Of a stretch of 64,000 nucleotides of DNA, positions 50,531 through 60,501 are shown one piece after another. A model generated the notes under the pieces. It ran no database searches and was not told where the DNA came from. It saw only the letters and a program-made list of their open reading frames with translations. Every line of letters begins with the position of its first letter. Position 1 is the stretch's first letter. Location: positions 930,001 to 994,000 of the forward strand of contig NC_031671.1 of the NCBI RefSeq assembly GCF_001640025.1, in the 5' to 3' direction. The DNA comes from Sugiyamaella lignohabitans (Eukaryota > Ascomycota > Dipodascomycetes > Dipodascales > Trichomonascaceae). A program made the position numbers and the translations under genes.

Positions 50531-51658
50531 AATCGTATGCCCCAAGGTATTGTAGCAGATTCTGCTGATAGATACCCAGTCCCATCATGGTACAATCGAT
50601 GTTCAATTTACCCTGTCACCCTGTCGCTCATTAGTATTCGAAGCTATTTCAACTTAGTAGCCATTACAGTCATCCGACTTGCTCGTATTTCGTGCGTTTG
50701 ATACGCCCCCAACCTGGCATCTTTTGCTGTTGTTTTTTTTATCATATCCTTCTCAATTTACTGGTATTATTTTGCTGCAGGTGGCTTTTATTTTTTCCAA
50801 ATTAATTTATTTTCGATGCTAGTCCCATCATATTCTATATTTCACGGTCCCTGGTGAGCAAATAATTAAATTAAGCTAGTTTAATCGATTTAATTCGATG
50901 CGATCGCTTCAAAACCGCTGAATGGTACCCTCGCAACCGTTGCTACTGTGGTGCCACGGTCTCCTGTGAACAACCCATTTTATGGTACCCCCACAGTGTT
51001 TTAAATTCAGAGCTGGTTCGGTTCTGATGCGTGGTCGCGTTTGCGATACGCGGTTAGTTCGCGCGGACGTGCTTAATTCACTATGTGCATCTGGTAATTA
51101 ATATTAAGTAGGGCTAAAAGTCCTGTACCTTACCAAAGCTCTGGGCAGCAGGAGACATACAGGCGGGAGAGGCTCACAAACAGTACATATGTAGGAGGAG
51201 TAAATACAACATCAACAAGGCGGAAAAAGTATTAGAGTAGGTGACGTACTCGAGTACAACAAGAATTCGTGGCGAACTGAGCCATTATTGAGCAGATTGT
51301 ATCAACAAACAAGTCTGATGCTGAAGTAGGGTGACAGGGGTTGTGTCAATAAGATCAACATATACACAAGGAGTACCTATTGACTCTTCAGGAGATATTT
51401 TTCGGTTGATTTCGTAGTAGACTAGCGTATTGGTTGGTGCACATTCTGTGTTGTACAAGTAAGTTTATGGTATAGCCAGATATACGGTCTACTTTACTGG
51501 AGCAGCTTCGGGATCAATAGAGGTATTGGTCACAGTTACGATGCTTGCCAGATTCGGTCGGTCGATTTTTTGATATATGATAATTGGAGGTGCTGGCTGG
51601 ATACTGGTGTTGGAAACAACTGCACTTAGACAATTAACAAGAGATCTAACATAACAGG
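50531..51658. other. Intergenic region MEI2-like-HSL7
   Basis: No supported gene. AT-rich with a pair of ATGGTACCC words (about 50921 and 50981). It presumably contains the HSL7 promoter and leader. Confidence 0.5.
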
Positions 51659-53995
51659 ATGTCTGATGGGACTTCTACAACGAGTACGGTATCTATGAAG
51701 CCGCCTCTATTTGTGGGTGTCAATTTACCGGCTAAACATGGAGTTTCAGATCATTTAGTTGTAGAGGCTGCCCTGGACCAGGGATATGATATGGTGACTT
51801 CGCGACTGACCTCAAGATCGTATCGTAAGCGGATCCAAGCTCTGTTTCATGAACTTGAAATGGTAACACCGAGCCCTGATGAGCATCTTGGAAACCAAGG
51901 TAGTAACAATAATCATGGGGCATTTTCTTTCTCGCAGCATCAAGCATCACATAGTCACAGCCACTCCTATCCACATCGCATATTTTCAGATGGTGCCGAT
52001 TTGTCCCCATATAACAGTCCCAGTATGTCCCATAGCAATGGGGTTAATGGGGCACGAGATACTGCCATAGTGTCACGGCAGTCATCTGAACCTCCAATAC
52101 AGCAACTTCCCACTGGTACCTTAGTTGAGGCAGAGATTCCAGCTCCTGAGCTCGAAGACGTAGTAGTACACCCTGGGGACCATGTCTCAAATACAATTGC
52201 ATTGGCCGCTCCCTGGGTCGAAATCGATTCGAAAAATCCTCGAGTAGCGAACCTATCTCTTCAGGTCTTGTCACACGAATTAAAATACGCCACCTTTTGT
52301 GGGCTGCCATATGTCATTATTTCGGGACCCAAACGAAGAACAAATGTTATCCAATATGCACAAGCTCTGAACACTTTACTCATGGCTAATCCCACTTTAC
52401 AGGTGTCAATTCATTTACCTCTGACTGAAGAATTTACAAAGTCAGCAACACTAGTACCTCCATCTGACTATCTAAGCATATGGGAAGTATGGAACACCAT
52501 TCGCAACACTTGTAACTATCCTCATAACATCTCTGTGGCCTTACAATTACCAAGACACACACTACCAGACTATGTTGTCAACCGGTGGTTTGCCGAACCG
52601 GTATCAATGATAATCGTTTCGTCACGATCATTTGTGCGAAACGCAAAGGGATACCCTGTTTTGCCAAAATCCTCTCAGACAGTGCTCAACAAATTCTTCA
52701 AGAAGAATCCTTTTCTTATCATTGAAGATCCACAGGATTCGACTTCATTTGTGGGTGGTGATACTGCATTCTTATTATATCTTCGTCATCTCTATCAGAC
52801 TTCGCCTCCGCCCTCTATTATTGAAGGCTTTGCTGCTGGCTATACAGACTACTTGCAAGCACCACTACAACCTTTGATTGATAATCTTGATAGTGCTATG
52901 TATGAGGTATTTGAGCGAGATCCTATCAAGTACAATCAGTATGAGAAGGCCATATTCCATGCTCTCTTGGATAGACCAGGAAAAGAAGTGGTAATTGGCG
53001 TTGTTGGGGCTGGCAGGGGTCCCTTAATTGACCGAGTCTTAAAAGCGGCCTCGGCAGCCAATCGTACAGTCAAGGTGTTGGCATTGGAGAAGAACGATAG
53101 TGCTTATATTTATTTATTAAAAAGACAGGCTCAGGATTGGGGCTCTGCTGTACAAATTATTCGGGGTGATATGAGAACATGGGTGCCACCTCCAAACACA
53201 CCTGCTGTGAACATCCTTGTGAGTGAACTTCTTGGCTCGTTTGGCGACAATGAGCTATCTCCTGAATGTTTGGATGGAGCCCAACGACTTCTGGACCCGG
53301 TAAATGGCATTACCATCCCATCATCATACTCCTCTCATATCACCCCTATATTTTCACCAAAACTTTTCGCATCTGCCTGGAGTTTATCGGCAGCTAACAG
53401 CTCAGGGTCACAGTCTGGAAACGGTCCAGCTACAAACTCCCATTCAATCGCCAGTATAAGAGCTAGTAGACCAGGGATGTGCAGTGCAGATGCTCTCCAC
53501 TCGCCATATGTCGTAATGATGGAACAAGTCGACTTTGTTTCCGAAAAAATCATCCAGGCTTGGACGTTTACCCATCCTATTCAGAATATGCTGCCCAACA
53601 ATCAACATAATGTTCGCAAGTGCAAAGCAACATTTCCAGTACCTCATAAAACTGTAGTACATGGTATAGCTGGTTATTTTGAGGCGGTACTATACAAGGA
53701 TATCCACCTGTCAATCCGCCCAGACACAATTGAGGCCAAATCCAAAGACATGGTATCTTGGTTTCCAATCTGGTTTCCTCTAAGTCAACCGTTGGTTCTG
53801 GGCGATGATTCTGAAGTCGACGTTAGTATCTGGAGACTGTCAGATGGCCGAAGTGTGTGGTACGAATGGGCTGCAGAAGGATATGCTACAGTTACAATGC
53901 CCGACACTGGTAGAGGTACCTCTGTAAGGAGGATAAGATCCGGTAGCACTGCCTTCCACAACAGCGGAGGAAAGTACTCGTCCATGACCCTATAA
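51659..53995 (+). CDS. HSL7: Protein arginine N-methyltransferase, Hsl7/PRMT5 family
   Basis: 778-aa type II-like arginine methyltransferase; in S. cerevisiae Hsl7 links septin/bud-neck signals to Swe1 degradation. An N-terminal TIM-barrel-like region (about 1-400) includes an unusual His/Ser insertion (HSHSHSYPHR, about 100). The SAM-binding motif VVGAGRGPLIDR is at about 445-456 and the ribose-binding acidic residue is in LALEKND (about 475). The PRMT double-E loop SELLGSFGDNELSPECLDGAQ is at about 521. A beta-barrel/dimerisation C-terminus follows, interrupted by a Ser/Gly/Asn-rich loop (about 580-600). All catalytic signatures of PRMT5 are intact. No intron. It is convergent with the coiled-coil gene, 171 bp away. 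Confidence 0.93.
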   Translation: MSDGTSTTSTVSMKPPLFVGVNLPAKHGVSDHLVVEAALDQGYDMVTSRLTSRSYRKRIQALFHELEMVTPSPDEHLGNQGSNNNHGAFSFSQHQASHSHSHSYPHRIFSDGADLSPYNSPSMSHSNGVNGARDTAIVSRQSSEPPIQQLPTGTLVEAEIPAPELEDVVVHPGDHVSNTIALAAPWVEIDSKNPRVANLSLQVLSHELKYATFCGLPYVIISGPKRRTNVIQYAQALNTLLMANPTLQVSIHLPLTEEFTKSATLVPPSDYLSIWEVWNTIRNTCNYPHNISVALQLPRHTLPDYVVNRWFAEPVSMIIVSSRSFVRNAKGYPVLPKSSQTVLNKFFKKNPFLIIEDPQDSTSFVGGDTAFLLYLRHLYQTSPPPSIIEGFAAGYTDYLQAPLQPLIDNLDSAMYEVFERDPIKYNQYEKAIFHALLDRPGKEVVIGVVGAGRGPLIDRVLKAASAANRTVKVLALEKNDSAYIYLLKRQAQDWGSAVQIIRGDMRTWVPPPNTPAVNILVSELLGSFGDNELSPECLDGAQRLLDPVNGITIPSSYSSHITPIFSPKLFASAWSLSAANSSGSQSGNGPATNSHSIASIRASRPGMCSADALHSPYVVMMEQVDFVSEKIIQAWTFTHPIQNMLPNNQHNVRKCKATFPVPHKTVVHGIAGYFEAVLYKDIHLSIRPDTIEAKSKDMVSWFPIWFPLSQPLVLGDDSEVDVSIWRLSDGRSVWYEWAAEGYATVTMPDTGRGTSVRRIRSGSTAFHNSGGKYSSMTL

Positions 53996-54166
53996 TCAAC
54001 ACATAAAAACAGAATATGCATTTTCAGAACCCTACCACTCTTTCTATCTGGTAGTTTCAAAAAAAAATTTTCAATGTTTTCGGCTCTATAGATATAAATA
54101 TAAGACGGATACATATAAGAAAAAAAATAAATAAAAAGCAATCATAAATTTTCATATTCGTAGTAC

Positions 54167-56353
54167 TCAGGGAGATGATGATCGGATTGAGGGAGCTGAA
54201 ATCAACAACGAATGTCGTTTGGCACCTTCTATAGTCTCGTTGGCTTGCTCCATCACCTTGACAATGGAACGATTAAGCTCATCATTTTCCATTGCCTTTT
54301 CTTCCAAGGAAATCTTGAGATCTTGAAGGCTGGTCTCTAATGCAATATTGAGTCGCTTAGCTCGTCGATTCTCCTTTTCCAGTTGAGCGATCTGCTTCTC
54401 TCCTTGGCGACGGCTAGCTTGAAACCCTTGTACTTGGTTTTGGAGCTCATCTCGCTCTGCCTTGACAAGCTCAACACTGTCCACAGCCTCCTGGGCTATG
54501 ACTTTCTCTTCTCTTAGTCGACTCTTCAGTTCATCGATCTCCTCATTTTTCTCACGAATTATTGCGTCTTTGTTAGAAATCAACTTTTCAGATCCATTGT
54601 TTTTGCCCTTATATTCGGCAATTTCCAAGTGTTGCTGGTCTATCTTCTCCTTTAAAGCCTCCAATTGGCTTTCTAGGTTCTTATTTTTAGAATGCAGGCT
54701 TCTGTTGACCTCTTCTTGACTTTTGAGAGCAACCTGACAGCTGTCCTTTTCTCTCTTTAAGGACTGATTATCAGCTTTTAATAGTGAAATCTGAGTCTCA
54801 AGAGAGAATATTTGTTGACTATTCCTATCTTCAGTATCGTTTCCAAGCTTGGCTTCCAATTCGGCAATCTTAGCTTCATAAGAGCGGACCCGCTCTTCAT
54901 CGGCCAGGGTCTCGGTCTCAGATAGGCTAAAATTGGGTGATTCGGGAATCACCATAGGCGAATCACCATGCGACGAAGCTTCAATCATCTTGATTTTCAA
55001 TGCCAATGCCTCTTTATCCTGTCTTTCCTTTGCAATCGATTGCTCTAAAGATCTGACCTGTTCCATCCAACCTTGAGCTACCTCTCTGTCTACTCTCTCT
55101 TGCTGCAACACCTCTTCAAGTTCAGAAATCTTAAATTTCAGCTCTTCTACCCGGGTACTTTGCATGCGAGACATTGGTGGTCCCATCGAAGCTCTCGACC
55201 CTGGGCGTCGCACTCTGCGAGCTTCTGTATTAACTGAAGATGAGCGTGATGTGCTGGGACTCTTTCGATAACTGCGCTCTCTCAAAACTGGAGCAGGTGG
55301 TGGTCCGTTTGGCGGATTGGACAGGCTCTCGGAGTTATAGCTGACTCGACGGCTACTACCCACAGAGTTCCTTTGCTGTTGTATGGCTTGCGCTGTGGAA
55401 AGAGCACGAGGCTCGGATGAGTGTCGCCTGTTTGATCGAATCGATGGTGACGCTGCGAGTCCACTAACTACAGTAACTGATTCATTGGCACCCTCAGAGG
55501 TAGCAATACCAGCTGGAATTGGCGAAATCTGTGATCTAGTAGAGTAATTTGAAATTTGAGATAATCTTGACTCCTCATTCTTCATTTGCAGAGTTTCGGA
55601 CTCGGTTGCCATTCTAGTATTGTGTACCCATTTTGGGATCGATGCCACAGCATTTGGTTTGGGCTTGACAGGGGTGAGTGTGCTGGGGTTGGCCCGAGGA
55701 GATTGTTTCGAGCTATGGCTGGAACTGCTTCTAAATACTGAAGCAAATGCAGAATGCGAATGAGATGGGGGTGATGGTGTGATGGTTGCTGTAGTTGTAG
55801 TTGTATTCGTCGAGCCGGAAGCATTGGCTGATCCAGCAGCCATTGCGGCTTTGGCTGCCTCCGCCTTTGCTCGCGAAGAGGCCGTTGAAGATGACAACCG
55901 AGAGATAAGATCTGACACCCTTGTTTTGCGCTTCTGGGGGGTCTTCTTAGCTGAGGTGGGCAGGGGGATCTGACTATGGCCAAAATGACTAGGGGAAGAT
56001 GAAGTGACTGCCAGGTCCATATTGTTTTTTGAAGTTGCAGACGATCTGTTTGAAGCTGACCCAGTAGGTTGATGCTGGTTTGTAGTCGGACTCGAAACAG
56101 GTGAAGACTTGTTGCGACGAAGATTGGCAGCACCAATATTCAAATTCTGGGGTAAATATGACAAGCTGTGAGAACCAGAATGACTTGAGTTAACCGTTGT
56201 AAGAGTGGGCAGAGTTCTTATGCTTTGAGAACTACTGACTTGAAAATTATCAAGAGAATATTTTAGCGAACTGGCAAGCGAATTGCTCCTATCACCACGA
56301 TTAGCATAAGGAACAAAATTCGGGTTGGGTGTAAGAACTGATAATTCAACCAT
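54167..56353 (-). CDS. Coiled-coil protein with Ser-rich N-terminus, unrecognised
   Basis: 728-aa protein. The N-terminal ~390 residues are Ser/Thr/Asn/Pro-rich with a basic KKTPQKRKTRVSDLISRLSS element (about 134-153) followed by an Ala-rich helix (KAEAAKAAMAAGS). From about 395 to 710 there is an almost unbroken coiled coil (VEELKFKISELEEVLQQE, EIDELKSRLREEK, QLEKENRRAKRLN). The tail LLISAPSIRSSSP is short and Ser-rich. The start ATG sits in a good context (CCACCATGG on the minus strand). Such an architecture fits cytoskeletal or spindle-pole adaptors, but no family is recognised. Confidence 0.85.
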   Translation of the reverse strand: MVELSVLTPNPNFVPYANRGDRSNSLASSLKYSLDNFQVSSSQSIRTLPTLTTVNSSHSGSHSLSYLPQNLNIGAANLRRNKSSPVSSPTTNQHQPTGSASNRSSATSKNNMDLAVTSSSPSHFGHSQIPLPTSAKKTPQKRKTRVSDLISRLSSSTASSRAKAEAAKAAMAAGSANASGSTNTTTTTATITPSPPSHSHSAFASVFRSSSSHSSKQSPRANPSTLTPVKPKPNAVASIPKWVHNTRMATESETLQMKNEESRLSQISNYSTRSQISPIPAGIATSEGANESVTVVSGLAASPSIRSNRRHSSEPRALSTAQAIQQQRNSVGSSRRVSYNSESLSNPPNGPPPAPVLRERSYRKSPSTSRSSSVNTEARRVRRPGSRASMGPPMSRMQSTRVEELKFKISELEEVLQQERVDREVAQGWMEQVRSLEQSIAKERQDKEALALKIKMIEASSHGDSPMVIPESPNFSLSETETLADEERVRSYEAKIAELEAKLGNDTEDRNSQQIFSLETQISLLKADNQSLKREKDSCQVALKSQEEVNRSLHSKNKNLESQLEALKEKIDQQHLEIAEYKGKNNGSEKLISNKDAIIREKNEEIDELKSRLREEKVIAQEAVDSVELVKAERDELQNQVQGFQASRRQGEKQIAQLEKENRRAKRLNIALETSLQDLKISLEEKAMENDELNRSIVKVMEQANETIEGAKRHSLLISAPSIRSSSP

Positions 56354-57017
56354 GGTGGAAATTTTCTAGCAAAATGATTAATAATTCTTTAGCGTGCATA
56401 CATGATTCAACCGGAACTCCAAAGTTGAAAATAAAAGAATCCTGAAGACTGGTTGGTTTTTATTATATACCCAATCTAATAAATTAACAACCACAGCAAT
56501 ATAGAAGGATGCGCGATAAATAATAAATGCCTGTCGATCTTCTGCTCCAACTTGTTAAACCTCAAAAGCACCCCCCGAAATGATCTGTTAAAGTTTATGA
56601 GACAAGGAATGACACACGAGTTTTTGTTAAGGTTTTAGTTTTTTAACTCGAAAGGGAGGTCAGTAGTCAACAACGAAAATAATGCGCCAGAAAATAGCTG
56701 CAAAAAATGGCTAGTTGTTTTTGTCCCCACTCTCGACGTGCAACTGGCCGCGAAGGAGCATCTGCTGGTCTCGATACTTTTATGTCTTGCGTGAAAAATC
56801 GTTTCTTTTTGCTAATGTTATGAAGTCTGAAACGTATGCAAGCCTATCTACTAAGTATAGTTTTGCCGATCGGCTAAACAGCTAATTCACCTATAAGACC
56901 ACTTTGAGGCAAAGATTGGCTTCAGTTGTCAAGAAGATCGCAGATACTGTACTAAACTTTTCGCCTTAAATGAACCCCGGTCAAAGTCTAAATGAACGTG
57001 ATAAAGGGGGTTTGGTG

Positions 57018-57072
57018 CTGCCTCTGGCACTGGGGCTCTGCCCCAACCGCTTTGGTTCATCTCGTTACGTTC
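57018..57072 (+). repeat. GC-rich dispersed repeat, copy 9
   Basis: GCCTCTGGCACTGGGGCTCT, then GCCCCAACCGCTTTGGTTC and CTCGTTACG. Stem TGGGGC/GCCCCA intact. Confidence 0.8.
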
Positions 57073-58239
57073 AAGTAATTGCATTAGCAGTCGCGTCGAA
57101 CCGTGGGAAGAGGGTCGTTGGTACGTGGTAACTCTTAAGATACTAGGTATGAGGTGAGAGGGGGGCCCGAGAACATATCCATCGGCTGTTTTTGGCGTTA
57201 GTGCGACTTCTGGTGCTGCGGCATTAGCATTCCTTTCGCTTTCGCTGGTTAGTTTCATCGAAATATTAGTGTTGTTGGTTCCTGCAGCTGTCTCCGCTAC
57301 AGTAATAGAAGCGCTAGAGGCAAGAACCAAGTGATATTATTAAGTAACACTTGAGATTCTTAAATTACACCAACTGGTGGTTCCATAGGACGTACTAATG
57401 TCCTTGTTTCAGTACACAAATGATACCAGTGCTGGAAAAGATACGGGTAATGGAAAACAGAACTTAGTTACTTATAGGTTCCTCTTCTTGTATTTTTAAC
57501 AATTATGAGGCATTCAATCCTACCTACCCATCCAGTGGTAATGCGACCGACCTATAGTTAATGAATGATCCTTTATAGTTGTTATCGTTTAGTGCTGAAC
57601 TTTCGCGTGCCCCTGAAAATGTTCTTCTGCATGACTATCGTGTAGTTACTTTTTCAAAATCCTTTCAAAAGCAATTCTGAAGTGGATCAGCACCTACCAT
57701 TTCAGGGGAAATGTATGTAGTGTGGTCTGGGAGTCTTCTCAACTCATGTGCAATTCGATTCGTACGTAGCCTATAACTCAAAGTCCAAGCTCATAACACA
57801 TAACCGGAGCTGAACCAGCTGTCCGCAATTCTCTCCTTTCAATCACCCAATGGAGCCTGTAACTTGAGCCTGCAATACAGAGAGTGATGTATCTGATTTC
57901 TTAGTTAAGCCCATAGAACTGGTTCGGTTCAATGGCGAAAATAATCTTTGGCACCCGTAGAAACAAGTAACCGAAGGACCATTCTTATGATTTTTAGAAC
58001 GCGCCATGTGGAACCAATGGAACCGAACCGATTGGCCGGGCAACTCTCCTTGCTCACTATATATACTACATTTAGGGAATAGAAAGACTTATTACTGAGG
58101 TGAAAGGCCGCCTGCCCTGCTCGGAGTTTCCAAGTTCCGTAATGCGATGAAGTAATGATGTTGTTTCGTTAGCCGTATGGACTAAAAATCTATGCTTAGT
58201 GTGTGTGACATGAGGTGCACACCGATTATACATAATATA

Positions 58240-58420
58240 TTGCGTACATTGTCAATCCAGACTCCATTCGTCTAGCCACCAGAAAAGGCCCTACAAACCT
58301 TAACCGAGTGGGATCTCCCACAAATGTTCTACGACTAACCAAGTCTGGTGCTGTTGGTACAAACTGACAGGGAGGGCCAGAAGACTGCTCGGGACGGGAC
58401 TGCTACAGCTTGACACAATC
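58240..58420 (-). pseudogene. Possible Ty3/gypsy integrase C-terminus relic
   Basis: The minus strand reads CQFVPTAPDLVSRRTFVGD, then PTRLRFVGPFLVARRMES. The run xKLxxRFxGPFxV is characteristic of the end of Ty3/gypsy integrases. Only about 45 codons are readable and upstream frames are broken. Tentative. Confidence 0.25.
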
Positions 58421-59248
58421 TGTCTCTGATTATCATATTTGCAACTTGCTGGTTACTTTGTCTGCCTCAGTCAACTTGTTTTGTTTCGGTTGGCCCATGG
58501 AAAGATCTAAGCTTGGACCAGTACTGGGTTGTCGATCACTCAGATGTCTGAGATTGTAATCCTACAGCAGAAGAACCACAAGAGCCGTCAAATATAAGCT
58601 GATAAGATTTGTTACAGGTTCCAGGCTCGTTTCGACTTCAATAGGATTTTCCCATAGACTATGATATCTTTCAGTGGGTCCGCTAATACCATTCGAACAC
58701 TATGTACACCGTTTTTATGGTAGCTGAATGCATACTCGACTACCAACCGTACGATCAGAACCATTAGACTACCCCTTAGAGGCACTTGAAACCCAATGCT
58801 CGGCAGCAGTCAACGGCCGGTGAGCAATAACTCTGTTGCTTGTTGCTTCCGTGCTGGAGGGTAGCGACAGGACGTTATTAGGATGTAGCGGGGCAAAGGA
58901 GGGTGTGCGGCATCGTAGTAGCAGCAACCCACTCCAAACGGTACCGAGCATTGAAGTGCAGTTACTTAAACGGCAATCTTTTCACTGTTCTTTAAGTCCT
59001 TAAAATACTGCACATCCCCCTATGGCTCCCTACCGCGCCGTTGGAAATATGCCACTTCCTGCATGCTACGAATAGTACGTGGAAGGATGTATGAGGCAAG
59101 TTTACCGAGCTATATTGCTTCTTCTGGCTGGTTATAGTCCCAATTACGGCCGCTTCCAGTGGTCCACATTGCACCGCTCTGCACAGTGCCGTGTTATGTC
59201 TTGCCTGACCCAATGACTACGGGGTGGCCGGTAAGGAGGTTGGTTATT

Positions 59249-59290
59249 CAGCCTCCCGCAGCTGGGGCCTCTCCCCCGAGATTCAGTGAC
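59249..59290 (+). repeat. GC-rich dispersed repeat, copy 10
   Basis: GCCTCCCGCAGCTGGGGCCT, then CTCCCCCGAGATTC. The first half is well preserved and the second decayed. Confidence 0.65.
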
Positions 59291-59337
59291 TCCAGCTTGG
59301 CAGGAGTGTTTGGACCGACGAGAGTGGGTTGTAATGT

Positions 59338-59384
59338 ACCCCAGCTGTCGGAGGGTTCGCTTCGTGAGCCCCAGCGCCGGAGGT
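59338..59384 (-). repeat. GC-rich dispersed repeat, copy 11 (two partial units)
   Basis: Minus strand: CCTCCGGCGCTGGGGCTC, then ACGAAGCGAA, then a second CCTCCGACAGCTGGGG. It faces copy 10 about 50 bp away. Confidence 0.65.
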
Positions 59385-60340
59385 ATGGGAAGGGATTCCA
59401 TTGCAGTCTCAAAGTGGATCGCAATGCCTGGGCAACAGCTATACCACTCCCTGCAATAGCTTTTTACTCACCTGTACATGAATTATTTGCTATCTATATG
59501 TATATGTATATATAGAACAGCTTGTTACCCCCTGGATGGCGATAAGCTATGGAAAAGCCTTATATATCCCAATAAACACCCTGACAACTTGGGTAAGGAT
59601 TCGGCATATTTTGACCCTTACAGGAGCCGATTTCATATGCCCAATATAATTATTGCACATACAATCATCAAATACGTAGAACCTACTGGTATAATAAATA
59701 TCACACTGTTGCAGTAATAGGTTTTATGAATGAACAGAAAGGAGAGTGTGGGAAGCAGGAATGATTAATGTCTGACTGAATCTTGTTACCAATGGTGGGG
59801 GAATGTGGTCCTATTCTGCAGGGGTCGCTTTTGAACCAGTATTCCAATTAACAGAGTTTGGGAAACAGTACCCAAAAACATAGTCGTCTCCTGCTGGCTT
59901 CCCAATCGTTTCGTTTCACTAGATTATAATCTTCTGCCTATATATCATGGGCTGCCGCGTACTTTCGTTCTGATTATGTAGGTGCAACATGATCGGACTG
60001 TTGCATGAAACTTGTATCGGGAATAATTTAAAACTTTAACCTAATCGTCAAGGTCGAAGAGGGGTATAGGTCCGTATTGTTGCGATTGAGGCAACTGGTC
60101 CTGCAGCAAGCATGGGTTATACTCGATAACATGTGTACCCCTGCGTATTGGTCGCAGATAAGTCCCCCCCAGTAGCTATTGACTGTGATACTAGGGAGCC
60201 AGTTGCGCGAACTAAGAGTATGTCCGTAGAGCTTAGACAAAACCGCCCTCAATTGTCCTAACTTTCACGACCGAACAGTGCATGCACCACCTCGGTCTAC
60301 CAATTCTCCTTCATCTCGTTATCCATAGTAAGAACTAAGG

Positions 60341-60380
60341 AGTCACGAGTCTGGGGCTCCGCACCAGCCGCCGAAGGCAT
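60341..60380 (-). repeat. GC-rich dispersed repeat, copy 12
   Basis: Minus strand: GCCTTCGGCGGCTGGTGCGG, then AGCCCCAGACTCGTGACTC. It lies about 120 bp past the RRP5 stop codon. Confidence 0.75.
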
Positions 60381-60501
60381 AGCTGGGTACGAGTGTGGTC
60401 CATATACAAACAATTTATTAACGGAAATAATAAGATAAGATAAAATAAAATACTCATACAATGCGCGTTCAAATAAAAATTTAACCAAAAGAGACGGCTG
60501 T

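Larger units (their letters stand above)
56354..60501. other. Gene-poor region between the coiled-coil gene and RRP5
   Basis: More than 4 kb without a convincing gene. A 109-codon minus-strand frame from an ATG near 57258 down to 56929 runs through a dispersed repeat and is probably fortuitous. The region holds four clusters of the GC-rich repeat and a possible Ty3/gypsy-like relic at about 58240-58420. Confidence 0.5.

Noticed and set aside
56929..57258. 109-codon minus-strand frame beginning MKLTSESERN
   Set aside because: It runs straight through a dispersed repeat copy, has no recognisable motif and no supporting promoter.
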